Origin: Bordetella parapertussis
GTDB lineage: Bacteria > Pseudomonadota > Gammaproteobacteria > Burkholderiales > SG8-41
Length of the DNA stretch: 41,677 bases
Assembly: GCA_945862135.1 (NCBI GenBank)
Contig: CAMAYE010000007.1
Location: 1 to 41,677, forward strand
Reading direction: 5' to 3'
Shown: one piece after another, positions 26,822 through 36,072 of the stretch
How positions within the stretch are numbered: position 1 is the first letter of the stretch
Layout of the letters: the number at the start of each line of letters is the position of its first letter
The notes under the pieces: generated by a model
The model's database searches: none
Told to the model about the DNA's origin: nothing
Seen by the model: only the letters and a program-made list of their open reading frames with translations
Made by a program: the position numbers and the translations under genes

Positions 26822-28375
26822 TCAGCGCTGCCACGGCTGTGGCGCATCGCAAAAGCGCCGCCACACCGACATCAGACGTTTGCGTTGCCGTGTTGCGCGC
26901 TGCTCGTGCCATTTCACGACGGCATACGCTGTTGCTGCAGGCCACCGGCTTGCACCAGCCCGCGCAGCTTCCAGCAAGGTCTCCAACACGGCCGCATCGT
27001 TGATATCGCCGAGTATATCCTGCAGCTTCTCGAGCCGGGCGCACTGAACCGCCATCGCTTTGACCTGGAACAAATCATTGAAAAATTCCACGGCATAGCG
27101 GAGTTTCTTGACCGCAATGCGCAAGCGATGCAACTGATCCGGGGTTAACTTCGCAAGATGACGGCCGCGCTTGAGGACCTGGGCGTGGCGCTGTTTGAGT
27201 ATGCGTGCGGCAGCGGCACGGGCCGGTTCGTGCCAATCCGCAGCAGCAGTCATTTCCGGTGCCGCGAGCGAACGTCCCAGCGTCAGCATTAATACCAGAT
27301 AATCAATTGTTTTTATTGATTTTTTTGAATCTCTGCGGGCAAGCTGGCGCACCGGATCGCAGACCGCAATCAACTTCGCCATCTGCGGCAAATCGTGTAT
27401 GCGCGGCAGGGTTTCCGTCAGCAGTACGTCCCAATCACGCGCCGCACCCAAACCGGCGGCGAGCGTACGCAGGCTTGCGGCGTGGGGCAGATCATCATCA
27501 GTACCGCCAAATTGATTCCGAAATAGACTCAGTACCGATCGCAGCCGGCGCAACCCGACGCGCATCTGATGCAGATACTCCGGGTCATCGGATTCCAGCA
27601 CTCCGCGGGCATTGCCCTGCACCTGTGCCAGCGCCGATGCTGCGATTGCCCGAAACGCGTCTCCTGCATCCATCGCAGTGTTCAGTCTTACGACGGAAGC
27701 CCTCAGTGGTTTGGCGAGTTGCGGCCTGAACAATGCATAGCCGCGAGCGGCTTTGGAGTGGTGTTCCAGGCTCAGCGGTTGCGCGGCCGCCAGCTTCAGC
27801 GCGAGGTCGAACAGTGCCGTCACCGGTCCTCGCTTGAGTTCCAGCTCCAGTTCACAGACGGCTTCACGACGACTCCCGCTGCGGATCTCGCCACGATCAA
27901 TCGCGACCTCGATCAGAACATCGGGTGCCGGTGTCAGCAGCCGCACGTTACGCCGGATATTTGTCGTCAGCACCGGCAGCAGCGCAGACCTGATCTTTGG
28001 CGAACGAAAGATCCGTGTAATCTCGCTGCGCGGCAAGGCCGAAATATCCGGATTCCCGTCACGCAGGGCCGTCTCAAACTCAAGCCGTGTGTGCACTCCC
28101 GATTCGACGCTGCCGCCGCCCTTGACCGCCTGTACCCAACGACGGCCCTCACGCCGCACGCGCAATGCGATGCGGTTGCGCCAAAGGTGCAATTCGGGAG
28201 TGTCGTAATAGGTGGCTGCCAGCTCCACGGTCTGAGCCGCACCGGTGCCTCGCAACAGGGGCGATGCCAGCAACGCACGTAACCGCGCCGGGGGTACCCG
28301 CAACTTGAGTTCGATCTCGCGGTTCGCCGAAGCGGGCTGGTGGGCACTGTGCGGCGAACGGGCTCGGCGCTTCAT
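26822..28375 (-). CDS. CYTH and CHAD domain protein
   Basis: A 517-residue protein with an N-terminal CYTH domain (about 18-215), showing the EXEXK motif Glu20-Glu22-Lys24 and YYDTPELHLWRNRIALRVRR, and a C-terminal CHAD domain (about 235-500) with its histidine- and arginine-rich helices YLHQMRVGLRRLRSVLSLF and LHRLRIAVKKLRYAVEFF. CYTH proteins are triphosphate tunnel enzymes that can cleave inorganic triphosphate, and CHAD domains bind polyphosphate. The start overlaps the stop of ppk by four bases (ATGA), so the two are translationally coupled. An AT-rich patch with an inverted repeat lies in the CHAD region at 27301-27321. Confidence 0.95.
   Translation of the reverse strand: MKRRARSPHSAHQPASANREIELKLRVPPARLRALLASPLLRGTGAAQTVELAATYYDTPELHLWRNRIALRVRREGRRWVQAVKGGGSVESGVHTRLEFETALRDGNPDISALPRSEITRIFRSPKIRSALLPVLTTNIRRNVRLLTPAPDVLIEVAIDRGEIRSGSRREAVCELELELKRGPVTALFDLALKLAAAQPLSLEHHSKAARGYALFRPQLAKPLRASVVRLNTAMDAGDAFRAIAASALAQVQGNARGVLESDDPEYLHQMRVGLRRLRSVLSLFRNQFGGTDDDLPHAASLRTLAAGLGAARDWDVLLTETLPRIHDLPQMAKLIAVCDPVRQLARRDSKKSIKTIDYLVLMLTLGRSLAAPEMTAAADWHEPARAAAARILKQRHAQVLKRGRHLAKLTPDQLHRLRIAVKKLRYAVEFFNDLFQVKAMAVQCARLEKLQDILGDINDAAVLETLLEAARAGASRWPAATAYAVVKWHEQRATRQRKRLMSVWRRFCDAPQPWQR
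27301..27321 (+). repeat. AT-rich element, copy d, inside the CYTH-CHAD gene
   Basis: AATCAAT (27301-27307) and ATTGATT (27315-27321) form a perfect inverted repeat. The inner TTGTTTTTATTGA (27307-27319) is identical to 13 bases of copy a. On the coding strand it gives SIKTIDY, with AT-rich codons unlike the rest of the gene. Confidence 0.35.
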
Positions 28376-30480
28376 GCGCTCGGCTTGTGTGCCAGACTTT
28401 CCAGCAATTGTTCCTGCGCCCCGACCGGCTTGCTACGTCCGGGCAGCTGGCAGGTGTAAAGACCGTCCTCCGCCATCACCCAGGCGTGGGTATTGTCTTC
28501 GAGGTAAGGCATCAGGCCCTCAGCAATCACCCGCTGGCGAAGCACGGCGTCGAGGACCGGAAAACAGACTTCTACACGGCCGAAGAAATTGCGACCCATC
28601 CAGTCGGCGCTCGACAGATACACTTTTTCAGCGCCGTCGTTGTGAAAATAGAATACGCGCGTGTGCTCCAGAAACCGTCCGATCACGGACCGGACGCGGA
28701 TATTCTCCGACAGCCCCGGCACGCCGGGACGCAATGCACACACACCCCGTACAACTAGATCAATCTGCACGCCCGCCTGCGAAGCGCGGTACAGCGCACC
28801 GACTACTTCCGGCTCCAGCAAGGCATTCATCTTGGCGATAATCTGGCCCTTGCCCCCAGCCTTGGCGATTGTGGTTTCGTTTTCGATGGCGCGCAGCATT
28901 TCGCGATGCAGCGTAAATGGGGCTTGCAGCAGGTGACGCAGCTTGGAAGCTCGGCCGAGTCCTGTCAGCTGCATGAACACGTCGGCGACATCGCTGCAGA
29001 TTTCCTCATGGCAGGTGAACAACCCGAAGTCGGTGTAAATTCGTGCGGTGCGGGGATGATAGTTGCCGGTGGACAAATGCACATAACGCCGCAAGCGCTC
29101 ACCCTCGCGGCGCACCACCATCAGCATCTTGGCGTGGGTCTTGTGGCCGACAACGCCATAAACCACGTGGGCACCAACCTCTTCCAGTCGTTGCGCCCAG
29201 TTGATGTTCGCTTCCTCATCAAAACGCGCCATCAACTCGAGTACGACTGTAACTTCTTTGCCGCTGCGCGCCGCGCTGACCAGCACTTCCATCAGCTCAG
29301 ATTCGGCGCCGGTGCGGTACACCGTCATCTTGATCGCAGCCACTGCGGGATCGCGTGCTGCCTGTTGCAACAAAGAAATCACCGGCTGAAAAGACTGGTA
29401 CGGGTGATGAAGCAGCACATCGCCGCCGCGGATCACCTCGAACATGTCGCATTCCGGATGCAGACGCTCCGGCAGCCCCGGCCGGAACTGCGGGAACTTC
29501 AGGTTTGGGCGGTCCACGCCGTCCGGCACGCTGATGACGCGCGCCAGATTGACCGGGCCATCAACACGGTAGAAATCCTCTTCATCAAGCATGAACTGCC
29601 GCAGCAGATACTCCGATATGGGTTGGGAGCAGCTGTCCGCCACCTCCAGACGTACCTCGTCACCGAAGTGTCGGTGCGGCAATTCGCCGCGCAGCGCGGT
29701 GCGCAGATCCTTGACTTCTTCCTCATCGACAAAAAGATCGCTATTACGCGTCAGGCGGAACTGGTAACAGCCCTGCACTTTCATGCCACTGAACAGCTCG
29801 CCGACATGTTCGTGGAGCACGGAAGACAGGAACACGAAATCATATTCAACGCCCGCGACGCCCTGTGGCAAACGGATCACCCGTGGCAGCACGCGCGGCG
29901 CTTGCACGATGGCGATTCCCGAATTGCGGCCGAAGGCATCCTTGCCCTCCAGTTCCACCGCGAAGTTCAGGCTTTTGTTGAGCACACGTGGGAAGGGATG
30001 CGCCGGATCAAGGCCGATGGGCGTCAGCACCGGCATCACTTCACGCCGGAAATAACTGCGGATCCATTCGTTCTGCTGCAGTGTGAACTCGCTGCGGCGC
30101 AGAAAGCGGATGCCCTCCCGCTCCATACCCGGAAGGATCTCTTCGTTCAGCAGCTGATACTGCCGCGCGACAATTTCATGCGCCTCACGTGCGACGAGCA
30201 GGTAAACCTGTTCGGCACGCATCTGGTCGGGGCCGATCGGAGCCGAACCGGCTTCGATTTCCGCTTGCAGACCGGCGACGCGAACCTCGAAGAATTCATC
30301 AAGGTTACTGCTGACAATGCAAAGGAAGCGCAGGCGTTCGAGCAGCGGATGCTCGCGGTTTTCTGCCTGCGCCAGCACGCGGCGGTTAAACGACAGCAGC
30401 CCGAGCTCACGATTGAGATATAGCTCGGGGGCAAAGCCGGTCTTGCCCGGCTTGCGCCGCGGGCGTGAGGACGCGTTCAA
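28372..30480 (-). CDS. ppk: Polyphosphate kinase 1
   Basis: Polymerises phosphate from ATP into polyphosphate at the inner membrane, reversibly. The 702 residues follow the PPK1 order: N-terminal domain (YLNRELGLLSFNRRVLAQAE), head domain (about 120-330), and two C-terminal phospholipase D-like domains. The autophosphorylated histidine lies in GHKTHAKMLMVVRR; HLSTGNYHPRTARIYTDFGLF and VYLSSADWMGRNFFGRVEV are also present. The start is a TTG at 30480, supported by AGGAGG eight bases upstream; no ATG is available nearby. yggX ends 27 bases upstream, and the CYTH-CHAD gene overlaps its stop, so polyphosphate synthesis and a polyphosphate-binding protein are co-translated. Confidence 0.97.
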   Translation of the reverse strand: MNASSRPRRKPGKTGFAPELYLNRELGLLSFNRRVLAQAENREHPLLERLRFLCIVSSNLDEFFEVRVAGLQAEIEAGSAPIGPDQMRAEQVYLLVAREAHEIVARQYQLLNEEILPGMEREGIRFLRRSEFTLQQNEWIRSYFRREVMPVLTPIGLDPAHPFPRVLNKSLNFAVELEGKDAFGRNSGIAIVQAPRVLPRVIRLPQGVAGVEYDFVFLSSVLHEHVGELFSGMKVQGCYQFRLTRNSDLFVDEEEVKDLRTALRGELPHRHFGDEVRLEVADSCSQPISEYLLRQFMLDEEDFYRVDGPVNLARVISVPDGVDRPNLKFPQFRPGLPERLHPECDMFEVIRGGDVLLHHPYQSFQPVISLLQQAARDPAVAAIKMTVYRTGAESELMEVLVSAARSGKEVTVVLELMARFDEEANINWAQRLEEVGAHVVYGVVGHKTHAKMLMVVRREGERLRRYVHLSTGNYHPRTARIYTDFGLFTCHEEICSDVADVFMQLTGLGRASKLRHLLQAPFTLHREMLRAIENETTIAKAGGKGQIIAKMNALLEPEVVGALYRASQAGVQIDLVVRGVCALRPGVPGLSENIRVRSVIGRFLEHTRVFYFHNDGAEKVYLSSADWMGRNFFGRVEVCFPVLDAVLRQRVIAEGLMPYLEDNTHAWVMAEDGLYTCQLPGRSKPVGAQEQLLESLAHKPSA

Positions 30481-30507
30481 TTGACGCGCCTCCTGCAGCA
30501 GAACCCG

Positions 30508-30780
30508 TCAGGATTTGGGCGGCACGTAGCCCGCCACGCTGTCGGCACCTTCACCGAAGAAGTGCCGTTCCATCTGTTGTGCAAGATAATCACGGGCTTT
30601 CTTGTCTGCCAGATTCAGGCGGTTTTCATTGACCAGCATTTTTTGCTGCTCAAGCCAGTTTTTCCACGCTTCTTTCGACACGTTCTCGAATATGCGCCGT
30701 CCCAGCTCGCCAGGATAGGTCGGAAAATCCAGCCCCTCGGCTTCCCGTTTCAGTTTCACACACATCACTTGACGCGCCAT
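30508..30780 (-). CDS. yggX: Fe(2+)-trafficking / oxidative damage protection protein YggX
   Basis: A small cytoplasmic protein of 90 residues, the full family length. It begins [20 protein letters not shown] with the conserved Cys7 and continues [21 protein letters not shown] and [11 protein letters not shown], all family hallmarks. YggX is linked to protection of iron-sulfur enzymes from oxidative damage. GGGAG lies six bases before the ATG. It lies between argA (65 bases upstream) and ppk (27 bases downstream) on the same strand. Confidence 0.96.
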   Translation of the reverse strand: MARQVMCVKLKREAEGLDFPTYPGELGRRIFENVSKEAWKNWLEQQKMLVNENRLNLADKKARDYLAQQMERHFFGEGADSVAGYVPPKS

Positions 30781-30845
30781 CTTACGCTCCCATCATAAAT
30801 CTTTAATGTTACGGATTTGTTGCGATAAATCAGGGTGGAGCCGGT

Positions 30846-32231
30846 TCAAAGCCGTTTGGTCAGCACCACCGAACGCCGCCGGTAGTTATAAAGTTCCTGC
30901 TTTTTCTGCGGCAATGCACTGATATCGGTCTCGACAAAACCGCGCTCGACAAACCAGTGTTCAGTGCGGGTCGTCAACACAAACAAGTGCTTCAGGCGCA
31001 GGCCCCGTGCCCGCTTTTCTACCGCAGACATCAAGCGCTCTCCGGCGCCACGGCCGCGAAAATCCGGATGTACGGCGAGGCCGGCGAGTTCGCCCGCACG
31101 CTCATCCGAAAACGGATACAGGGCTGCACAGCCAATGATCATGCGATCGTGCTCCAGCACCCAGAAACGGTCGATTTCCATCTCCAGCAGATCGCGGCTG
31201 CGCTTGACCAGAATGCCGTCAGCCTCAAGCGGCTCCAGCAGCCCCAGAATGCCGCCGATATCGTCAATCTTGGCGTGACGCAGCGTTTCGATCGGGTCCG
31301 GCGTCAACAGTGTACCCACGCCTTTGTGCGTAAACAATTCCAACAGCAGACTGTCGTCGAGATGCCCGGAAATCAGGTGCGCGCGCCCGACACCCTGCTC
31401 ACAGGCGCGTACTGCCGCCGGCAGATAACTTTGCATTTCTTCGGACTGAACGCGCCCCCGGGACAGCAGACTCTGGGCTTCGCGTACGGTCAATTCACGC
31501 AACAGTTCACCGCGACTGCCCGCCACTCCGGTTGATTCCATCAGAAAAATCAGCTTGTCGGCCTTTAGCGCCACCGCAGTCGCCGCAGCGACATCACCCA
31601 TGGCCAGGTTGAACACCTCACCCGTGGGCGAATAACCCAACGGCGGCAACACCACCAGATCATCATCTTTCAGGCGACGCTCTATCGCCACGGCATCAAT
31701 CTTGCGAACTTCACCGGTATGCATCAGATCGACGCCATCAACCACGCCAATCGGCCGTGCCGTCACAAAATTGCCGCCAGCCACGCGGATATGCGCGCCA
31801 GCCATCGGCGAATTGGGCAAGCCCATCGACAGCAGCGCCTCAATCTGCACCCGCAGTTTGCCGGCCACTTCCATCGCTGCTTCCAGCGCCGGCGCATCGG
31901 TAATGCGCAGCTTGCCCGCAAAACGGCTGCGGATTTTCTGAGCCTTGAGTTTTTCCTCGATCTGCGGCCGTGAACCATGCACCAGCACCAGCTTGACGCC
32001 CAGCGCCGCCAGCAGATTCAGGTCATGTGTCAGATGGAAAAAGCGCCCATCTGCAACCACCTCCCCGCCAAATGCGATCACAAAAACCTTGCCGCGGAAA
32101 GCATGAATGTACGGTGCAACCGACTGGAACCAGTCGATAAAGCGATCCTGCGCCGACAATCGCGGACGCGCGGCAACACGCTGTTTTTCGGCCTCCTGCC
32201 GGGCCTGCGTCTGTTTTTTCTGGGTGGAAAT
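30846..32231 (-). CDS. argA: Amino-acid N-acetyltransferase (N-acetylglutamate synthase)
   Basis: Catalyses the first step of arginine synthesis, acetyl-CoA plus glutamate to N-acetylglutamate. An amino-acid kinase-like domain (RGKVFVIAFGGEVVADGRFFHLTHDLNLL, LVLVHGSRPQIEEKL) is followed by a GNAT domain (LAVHPDFRGRGAGERLMSAVEKRA). The start is uncertain. No ATG or GTG lies in the 5' part; in-frame TTG codons at 32309 and 32258 have no ribosome-binding site. An ATT at 32231 is preceded by AAGGGGAG at a spacing of six and gives 461 residues, a normal length, so I place the start there. The upstream alternatives would add 9 or 26 residues. rsmE lies just upstream on the same strand. Confidence 0.9.
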   Translation of the reverse strand: MSTQKKQTQARQEAEKQRVAARPRLSAQDRFIDWFQSVAPYIHAFRGKVFVIAFGGEVVADGRFFHLTHDLNLLAALGVKLVLVHGSRPQIEEKLKAQKIRSRFAGKLRITDAPALEAAMEVAGKLRVQIEALLSMGLPNSPMAGAHIRVAGGNFVTARPIGVVDGVDLMHTGEVRKIDAVAIERRLKDDDLVVLPPLGYSPTGEVFNLAMGDVAAATAVALKADKLIFLMESTGVAGSRGELLRELTVREAQSLLSRGRVQSEEMQSYLPAAVRACEQGVGRAHLISGHLDDSLLLELFTHKGVGTLLTPDPIETLRHAKIDDIGGILGLLEPLEADGILVKRSRDLLEMEIDRFWVLEHDRMIIGCAALYPFSDERAGELAGLAVHPDFRGRGAGERLMSAVEKRARGLRLKHLFVLTTRTEHWFVERGFVETDISALPQKKQELYNYRRRSVVLTKRL

Positions 32232-32318
32232 TGAAGTCTCCCCTTGCGGCTTTTTCAATTCAGTTCTGCACGTTGAAATTGATGGTATGCGGTTTCCCGG
32301 CAGGCGCAAAGCCGGCCA

Positions 32319-33047
32319 TTAAAAATCACCCCACAACGCCTGCATGGCCGCAAGCAGCGCCACCGCTGCGGTTTCGGTACGTAACACCCGCGGGCCAAGA
32401 CGCAGCGGCTTGAACCCGAAGCGCCCCGCATCAGCGGACTCGGTGGCGGAAAATCCGCCCTCAGGCCCGGCCAGGACCGTCACCATCGCTGACGGACGTG
32501 GCAGTTCACTCAAGACCACCGAGCCGCTCGGCGCCAGCAGCAGGCGTATCCCGTCCACGCCGGCGGTCGCATCCAGCCACTCCCGGAGCGACAGAAGGGG
32601 CCTGACTTCGGGGACACGATTGCGGCCGCATTGCTCGCAGGCCGCCGCAACTACCGACTGCCAGTGCGCCAAGCGTTTCGCGGCACGTTCACCCGACAGC
32701 CGGACCACGCAGCGCTCTGTCATCAGCGGCTGAATTGCGGAAATACCCAATTCAACCGCTTTCTGGATCGTGTAGTCCATCCGCTCGCCGCTGGATACCG
32801 CCTGCGCCAGTGTCACCTGCAGCGGCGATTCGCGATCTTCATCGCGACGGTTGAATACCTGCACGCTGACCTCGCCGCGCACGCATTTGCTGATGGCAGC
32901 GTCATACGCAGCGCCCTGGCCGTCGAACAGCGTCACCGCATCACCCACGGCAAGCCGCAACACATGGGCCACGTGGTGCGCCTTGGCTGATGGCAGTTCG
33001 CACAAGCCGTGATCCGGGATCGAGCCTGGAAAGTATATTCTAGTCAA
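32319..33047 (-). CDS. rsmE: 16S rRNA (uracil-1498-N3)-methyltransferase
   Basis: Methylates U1498 of 16S rRNA, using SAM. The 242 residues contain an N-terminal PUA-like RNA-binding part (about 1-70; HHVAHVLRLAVGDAVTLFDGQG) and a C-terminal SPOUT domain with the knot motifs VLAGPEGGFS and LGPRVLRTETAAVALLAAM. EKQ-rich GISAIQPLMTERCVVR is also family-like. The start TTG at 33047 is chosen by exclusion: it is the only acceptable start codon after an in-frame stop upstream, and there is no clear ribosome-binding site. It heads the minus-strand series rsmE-argA-yggX-ppk and diverges from trkA across 152 bases. Confidence 0.94.
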   Translation of the reverse strand: MTRIYFPGSIPDHGLCELPSAKAHHVAHVLRLAVGDAVTLFDGQGAAYDAAISKCVRGEVSVQVFNRRDEDRESPLQVTLAQAVSSGERMDYTIQKAVELGISAIQPLMTERCVVRLSGERAAKRLAHWQSVVAAACEQCGRNRVPEVRPLLSLREWLDATAGVDGIRLLLAPSGSVVLSELPRPSAMVTVLAGPEGGFSATESADAGRFGFKPLRLGPRVLRTETAAVALLAAMQALWGDF

Positions 33048-33199
33048 TGGGTTAGCGAATCTTTTCCAAGCTACGATTATGCCACAGCCGGGCTCGACTT
33101 GCGGTATTCCCGGAGTGGGTGCAGGTATACAATTGCGCTCTTTTTCCGGGTGATGTGCGGCGCTTTCGTGCCGCGAACCATCCGCTTGGGGAGTCCGCT

Positions 33200-34612
33200 T
33201 TGCGCATCGTCATCCTGGGAGCCGGTCAGGTCGGCAGTTCCGTAGCCGAGAATCTGGTATCCGAGGCCAATGACATTACGGTCGTCGATACCGACGCCGC
33301 ACGATTGCGCAAACTGCAGGATCGTCTGGATCTGCGCACCGTCATCGGCAACGCCGGGCATCCGGAAATCCTGGAGCGTGCCGGCGCGCGCGACGCCGAC
33401 ATGATTCTTGCCGTTACGCAGAGCGATGAAACCAATCTCGTTGCCTGCAAACTCGCCGCAACGATGTTCAACATTCCGACCAAGATTGCCCGGATCCGCG
33501 CCGCAGACTACCTGTCGCACCCGGAAATGTTCACGCAGGAAAATTTCGCGGTCGACACCGTGATCTGTCCCGAACAGGTGCTGACCGATTACATCGCCAA
33601 GCTGATCGAGTTCCCGGAGTCCCTGCAGGTGCTGGAGTTCGCCGAAGGCCGCGTCAGCCTGGTGGCGGTGCGCGCCTTTCACGGCGGTCCGCTGGTCGGC
33701 AAGGAATTGCAGACCATCCGCAAGCACCTGCCCAATCTCGATACCCGCGTTGCAGCGATTTTCCGCCAGGACAGCCCGATCATTCCCGATGCGACAACCG
33801 TGATCGAAGTCGGCGATGAAGTATTCTTCATTGCCGCCACTGAGCACATCCGCGGCGTAATGCGTGAACTGCGGCGTATGGACCGTCCGGTGAAGCGCGT
33901 GATGATCGGAGGCGGCGGCAACATCGGACGGCGGCTGGCCAAAGCCATCGAGGACCGTTATGAAGTCAAGATCATCGAATTCAACAAACGCGGCGCCGAA
34001 AATCTTGCGGCGAGCCTTGATAAGACACTGGTGCTGGTCGGGGACGTCACCGACGAAGAACTTCTGCAGACCGAGAACATCGGCGACATGGATGTCTTTT
34101 GTGCGCTGACCAACGACGACGAAAACAACATCATGTCATCGCTGCTCGCCAAACGCATGGGCGCGCGCCGCGTGGTGGCGCTGATCAACCGCGGCTCATA
34201 TGTCAACCTGGTGCAGGCCGGACAGATCGATATCGCAATTTCTCCGGCGCAGGCCACCATCGGCACCCTGCTCGCGCATGTACGCCAGGGCGACTGCGTG
34301 GCCGTGCACAGCCTGCGTCGAGGTGCAGCGGAAGCACTGGAACTGGTTGCCCATGGCGACTCAAAATCCTCCAAGGTGGTCGGTCGCCGCATCGAAGAAA
34401 TCGAACTGCCGAAAGGGGCAACCATAGGAGCGATCGTACGCACCCACGAACGCTCCGGCCCTGACGGCAAGAATGCGCGTGAACATCAGGTTTTGATTGC
34501 CCATCACGATACAGTGATCGAACCCGATGATCACGTTGTTGTTTTCGTCGTCGATAAGCGAACGGTGTCCAAGGTGGAGCGGCTGTTCCAGGTCAGCGTG
34601 GGCTTCGTGTGA
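33200..34612 (+). CDS. trkA: Trk potassium uptake regulatory subunit TrkA
   Basis: A cytoplasmic NAD(H)-binding subunit that gates the TrkH potassium channel. The 470 residues form two RCK repeats: an N-terminal Rossmann motif ILGAGQVGSSVAENL (about 4-18) with TrkA-C up to about 220, and a second repeat beginning VMIGGGGNIGRRLAKAIE (about 233) with its own TrkA-C. The start is a TTG at 33200, with GGGGAG six bases upstream; upstream in-frame sequence is not TrkA-like. TATACAAT at 33126-33133 could be the -10, but no good -35 was found. The stop overlaps the GTG of trkH, so the two subunits are translationally coupled. Confidence 0.96.
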   Translation: MRIVILGAGQVGSSVAENLVSEANDITVVDTDAARLRKLQDRLDLRTVIGNAGHPEILERAGARDADMILAVTQSDETNLVACKLAATMFNIPTKIARIRAADYLSHPEMFTQENFAVDTVICPEQVLTDYIAKLIEFPESLQVLEFAEGRVSLVAVRAFHGGPLVGKELQTIRKHLPNLDTRVAAIFRQDSPIIPDATTVIEVGDEVFFIAATEHIRGVMRELRRMDRPVKRVMIGGGGNIGRRLAKAIEDRYEVKIIEFNKRGAENLAASLDKTLVLVGDVTDEELLQTENIGDMDVFCALTNDDENNIMSSLLAKRMGARRVVALINRGSYVNLVQAGQIDIAISPAQATIGTLLAHVRQGDCVAVHSLRRGAAEALELVAHGDSKSSKVVGRRIEEIELPKGATIGAIVRTHERSGPDGKNAREHQVLIAHHDTVIEPDDHVVVFVVDKRTVSKVERLFQVSVGFV

Positions 34613-36066
34613 CCGCGCTGCTGACGGTTTTCCCGCACCTCGGGCTGATCGCGATGGTGATGAGCCTGTCGCATCTGCTGCCGCTGGGCGTATCGTTGGG
34701 CCATGACGACGGCGCCGCCCAGGCGTTTGTCATTTCGATGATTGTCAATTTTGCCGTCGGTTTCGCGATGTGGCTGGGCACCCACCACAACAAGCGCGAC
34801 CTGACGCCGCGCGACGGCATCCTGCTGGTGGTGCTGGCCTGGTGCGGCGGCGCAGCTTTCGCCACGCTGCCGCTGTTGCTGGCAATTCCCGGGCTGACAT
34901 TCACCGACGCCTACTTTGAAACCATGTCGGGCCTGACCACCACGGGCTCAACCGTACTTTCTGAACTGGATCTTCTCGCGCCGTCGCTCAATTTCTGGCG
35001 CTGCCTGCTGGTGTGGCTGGGCGGCATGGGCCTGATCGTGCTGGCCGTGGCCATCCTGCCCTTGCTGGGCATCGGCGGCCGGCAGATTTTCAAGGCAGAG
35101 ACACCGGGCCCGATGAAAGATGCCAAGATGACGCCGCGCATCACCGAAACGGCGAAGGGCCTCTGGATAGTCTACGCAATCATTTCAGTCGCCTGCGCGG
35201 TCGCTTACTCCCTTGCGGGAATGTCCTGGTTTGATGCCGTGATACATATGTTTTCGACCATGGGGTTGGGTGGATTCTCCAGCCATGACGCTAGCTTTGG
35301 TTACTGGGATTCACCCGTAATCGAAACCGTCGCCATCGTATTCATGCTGATTGCCAGCATCAACTTCGGTACGCACTTCCTCGCTTTGCGTTCAAAAAGC
35401 AGTGCACCTTATCGTGCCGATCCTGAACTGGCCTGGTGCATGGGCATCATACTGGGCAGTTGCGTCGGCATCGCCTTTTATCTGGACTGGATGGGCATCT
35501 ACCCGGACTTCCTGTCGTCTCTTCGGTATGCCAGCTTCAACGTGGTATCAATCGCGTCCACCACCGGTTACGCCAGCACCGATTACAACCTGTGGCCGAT
35601 ATTCGCGCCAATGTGGATGCTGTTCCTGTGCAGCTTCGCTTCCTGCTCGGGCTCGACCGGCGGCGGCATCAAGATGATCCGCGCGCAACTGTTGTATATC
35701 CAGGTCTATCGCGAATTCGTAAAGCTCCTGCACCCCACTGCCGCCGTGCCAGCGAAACTCGGCGGGCAGGTCATGGAAAACAAGATCATTTTTTCAGTGC
35801 TGGCCTTCCTGTTCATCTACATCGCCAGCATCGTCACGATGACACTGATAATGATGGCCAGCGGACTGGATGATCTGACATCGTTCAGCGCCATCGTCGC
35901 CAGCATCAACAATACCGGCCCGGGACTGCACAAGGTCGGCCCGGCGACCACCTATGCCGTGCTGTCCGATTTCCAAACCTGGGTTTGCACCTTTGCGATG
36001 CTTCTCGGCCGTCTGGAACTGTTCACGGTGCTGATCGTGTTTACGCCGGTGTTCTGGCGCAAATAA
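34609..36066 (+). CDS. trkH: Trk potassium uptake channel subunit TrkH
   Basis: An inner-membrane K+ channel of 485 residues with four pseudo-repeated membrane-pore-membrane units. The four selectivity-filter loops are visible: GLTTTGSTVL, MGLGGFSSHD, SIASTTGYASTD and SINNTGPGLH. The conserved SCSGSTGGGIKMIR lies between the third and fourth units and forms part of the gating region. The GTG at 34609 overlaps the trkA stop (GTGA). It converges with phrB, with only six bases between the stops and no terminator visible. Confidence 0.97.
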   Translation: MTALLTVFPHLGLIAMVMSLSHLLPLGVSLGHDDGAAQAFVISMIVNFAVGFAMWLGTHHNKRDLTPRDGILLVVLAWCGGAAFATLPLLLAIPGLTFTDAYFETMSGLTTTGSTVLSELDLLAPSLNFWRCLLVWLGGMGLIVLAVAILPLLGIGGRQIFKAETPGPMKDAKMTPRITETAKGLWIVYAIISVACAVAYSLAGMSWFDAVIHMFSTMGLGGFSSHDASFGYWDSPVIETVAIVFMLIASINFGTHFLALRSKSSAPYRADPELAWCMGIILGSCVGIAFYLDWMGIYPDFLSSLRYASFNVVSIASTTGYASTDYNLWPIFAPMWMLFLCSFASCSGSTGGGIKMIRAQLLYIQVYREFVKLLHPTAAVPAKLGGQVMENKIIFSVLAFLFIYIASIVTMTLIMMASGLDDLTSFSAIVASINNTGPGLHKVGPATTYAVLSDFQTWVCTFAMLLGRLELFTVLIVFTPVFWRK

Positions 36067-36072
36067 TCGTCT

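Noticed and set aside
28906-30423. A 505-codon open frame on the plus strand opposite ppk
   Set aside because: It is the complement of a clear PPK1 gene, has no family match or ribosome-binding site, and shows the composition of an antisense shadow.
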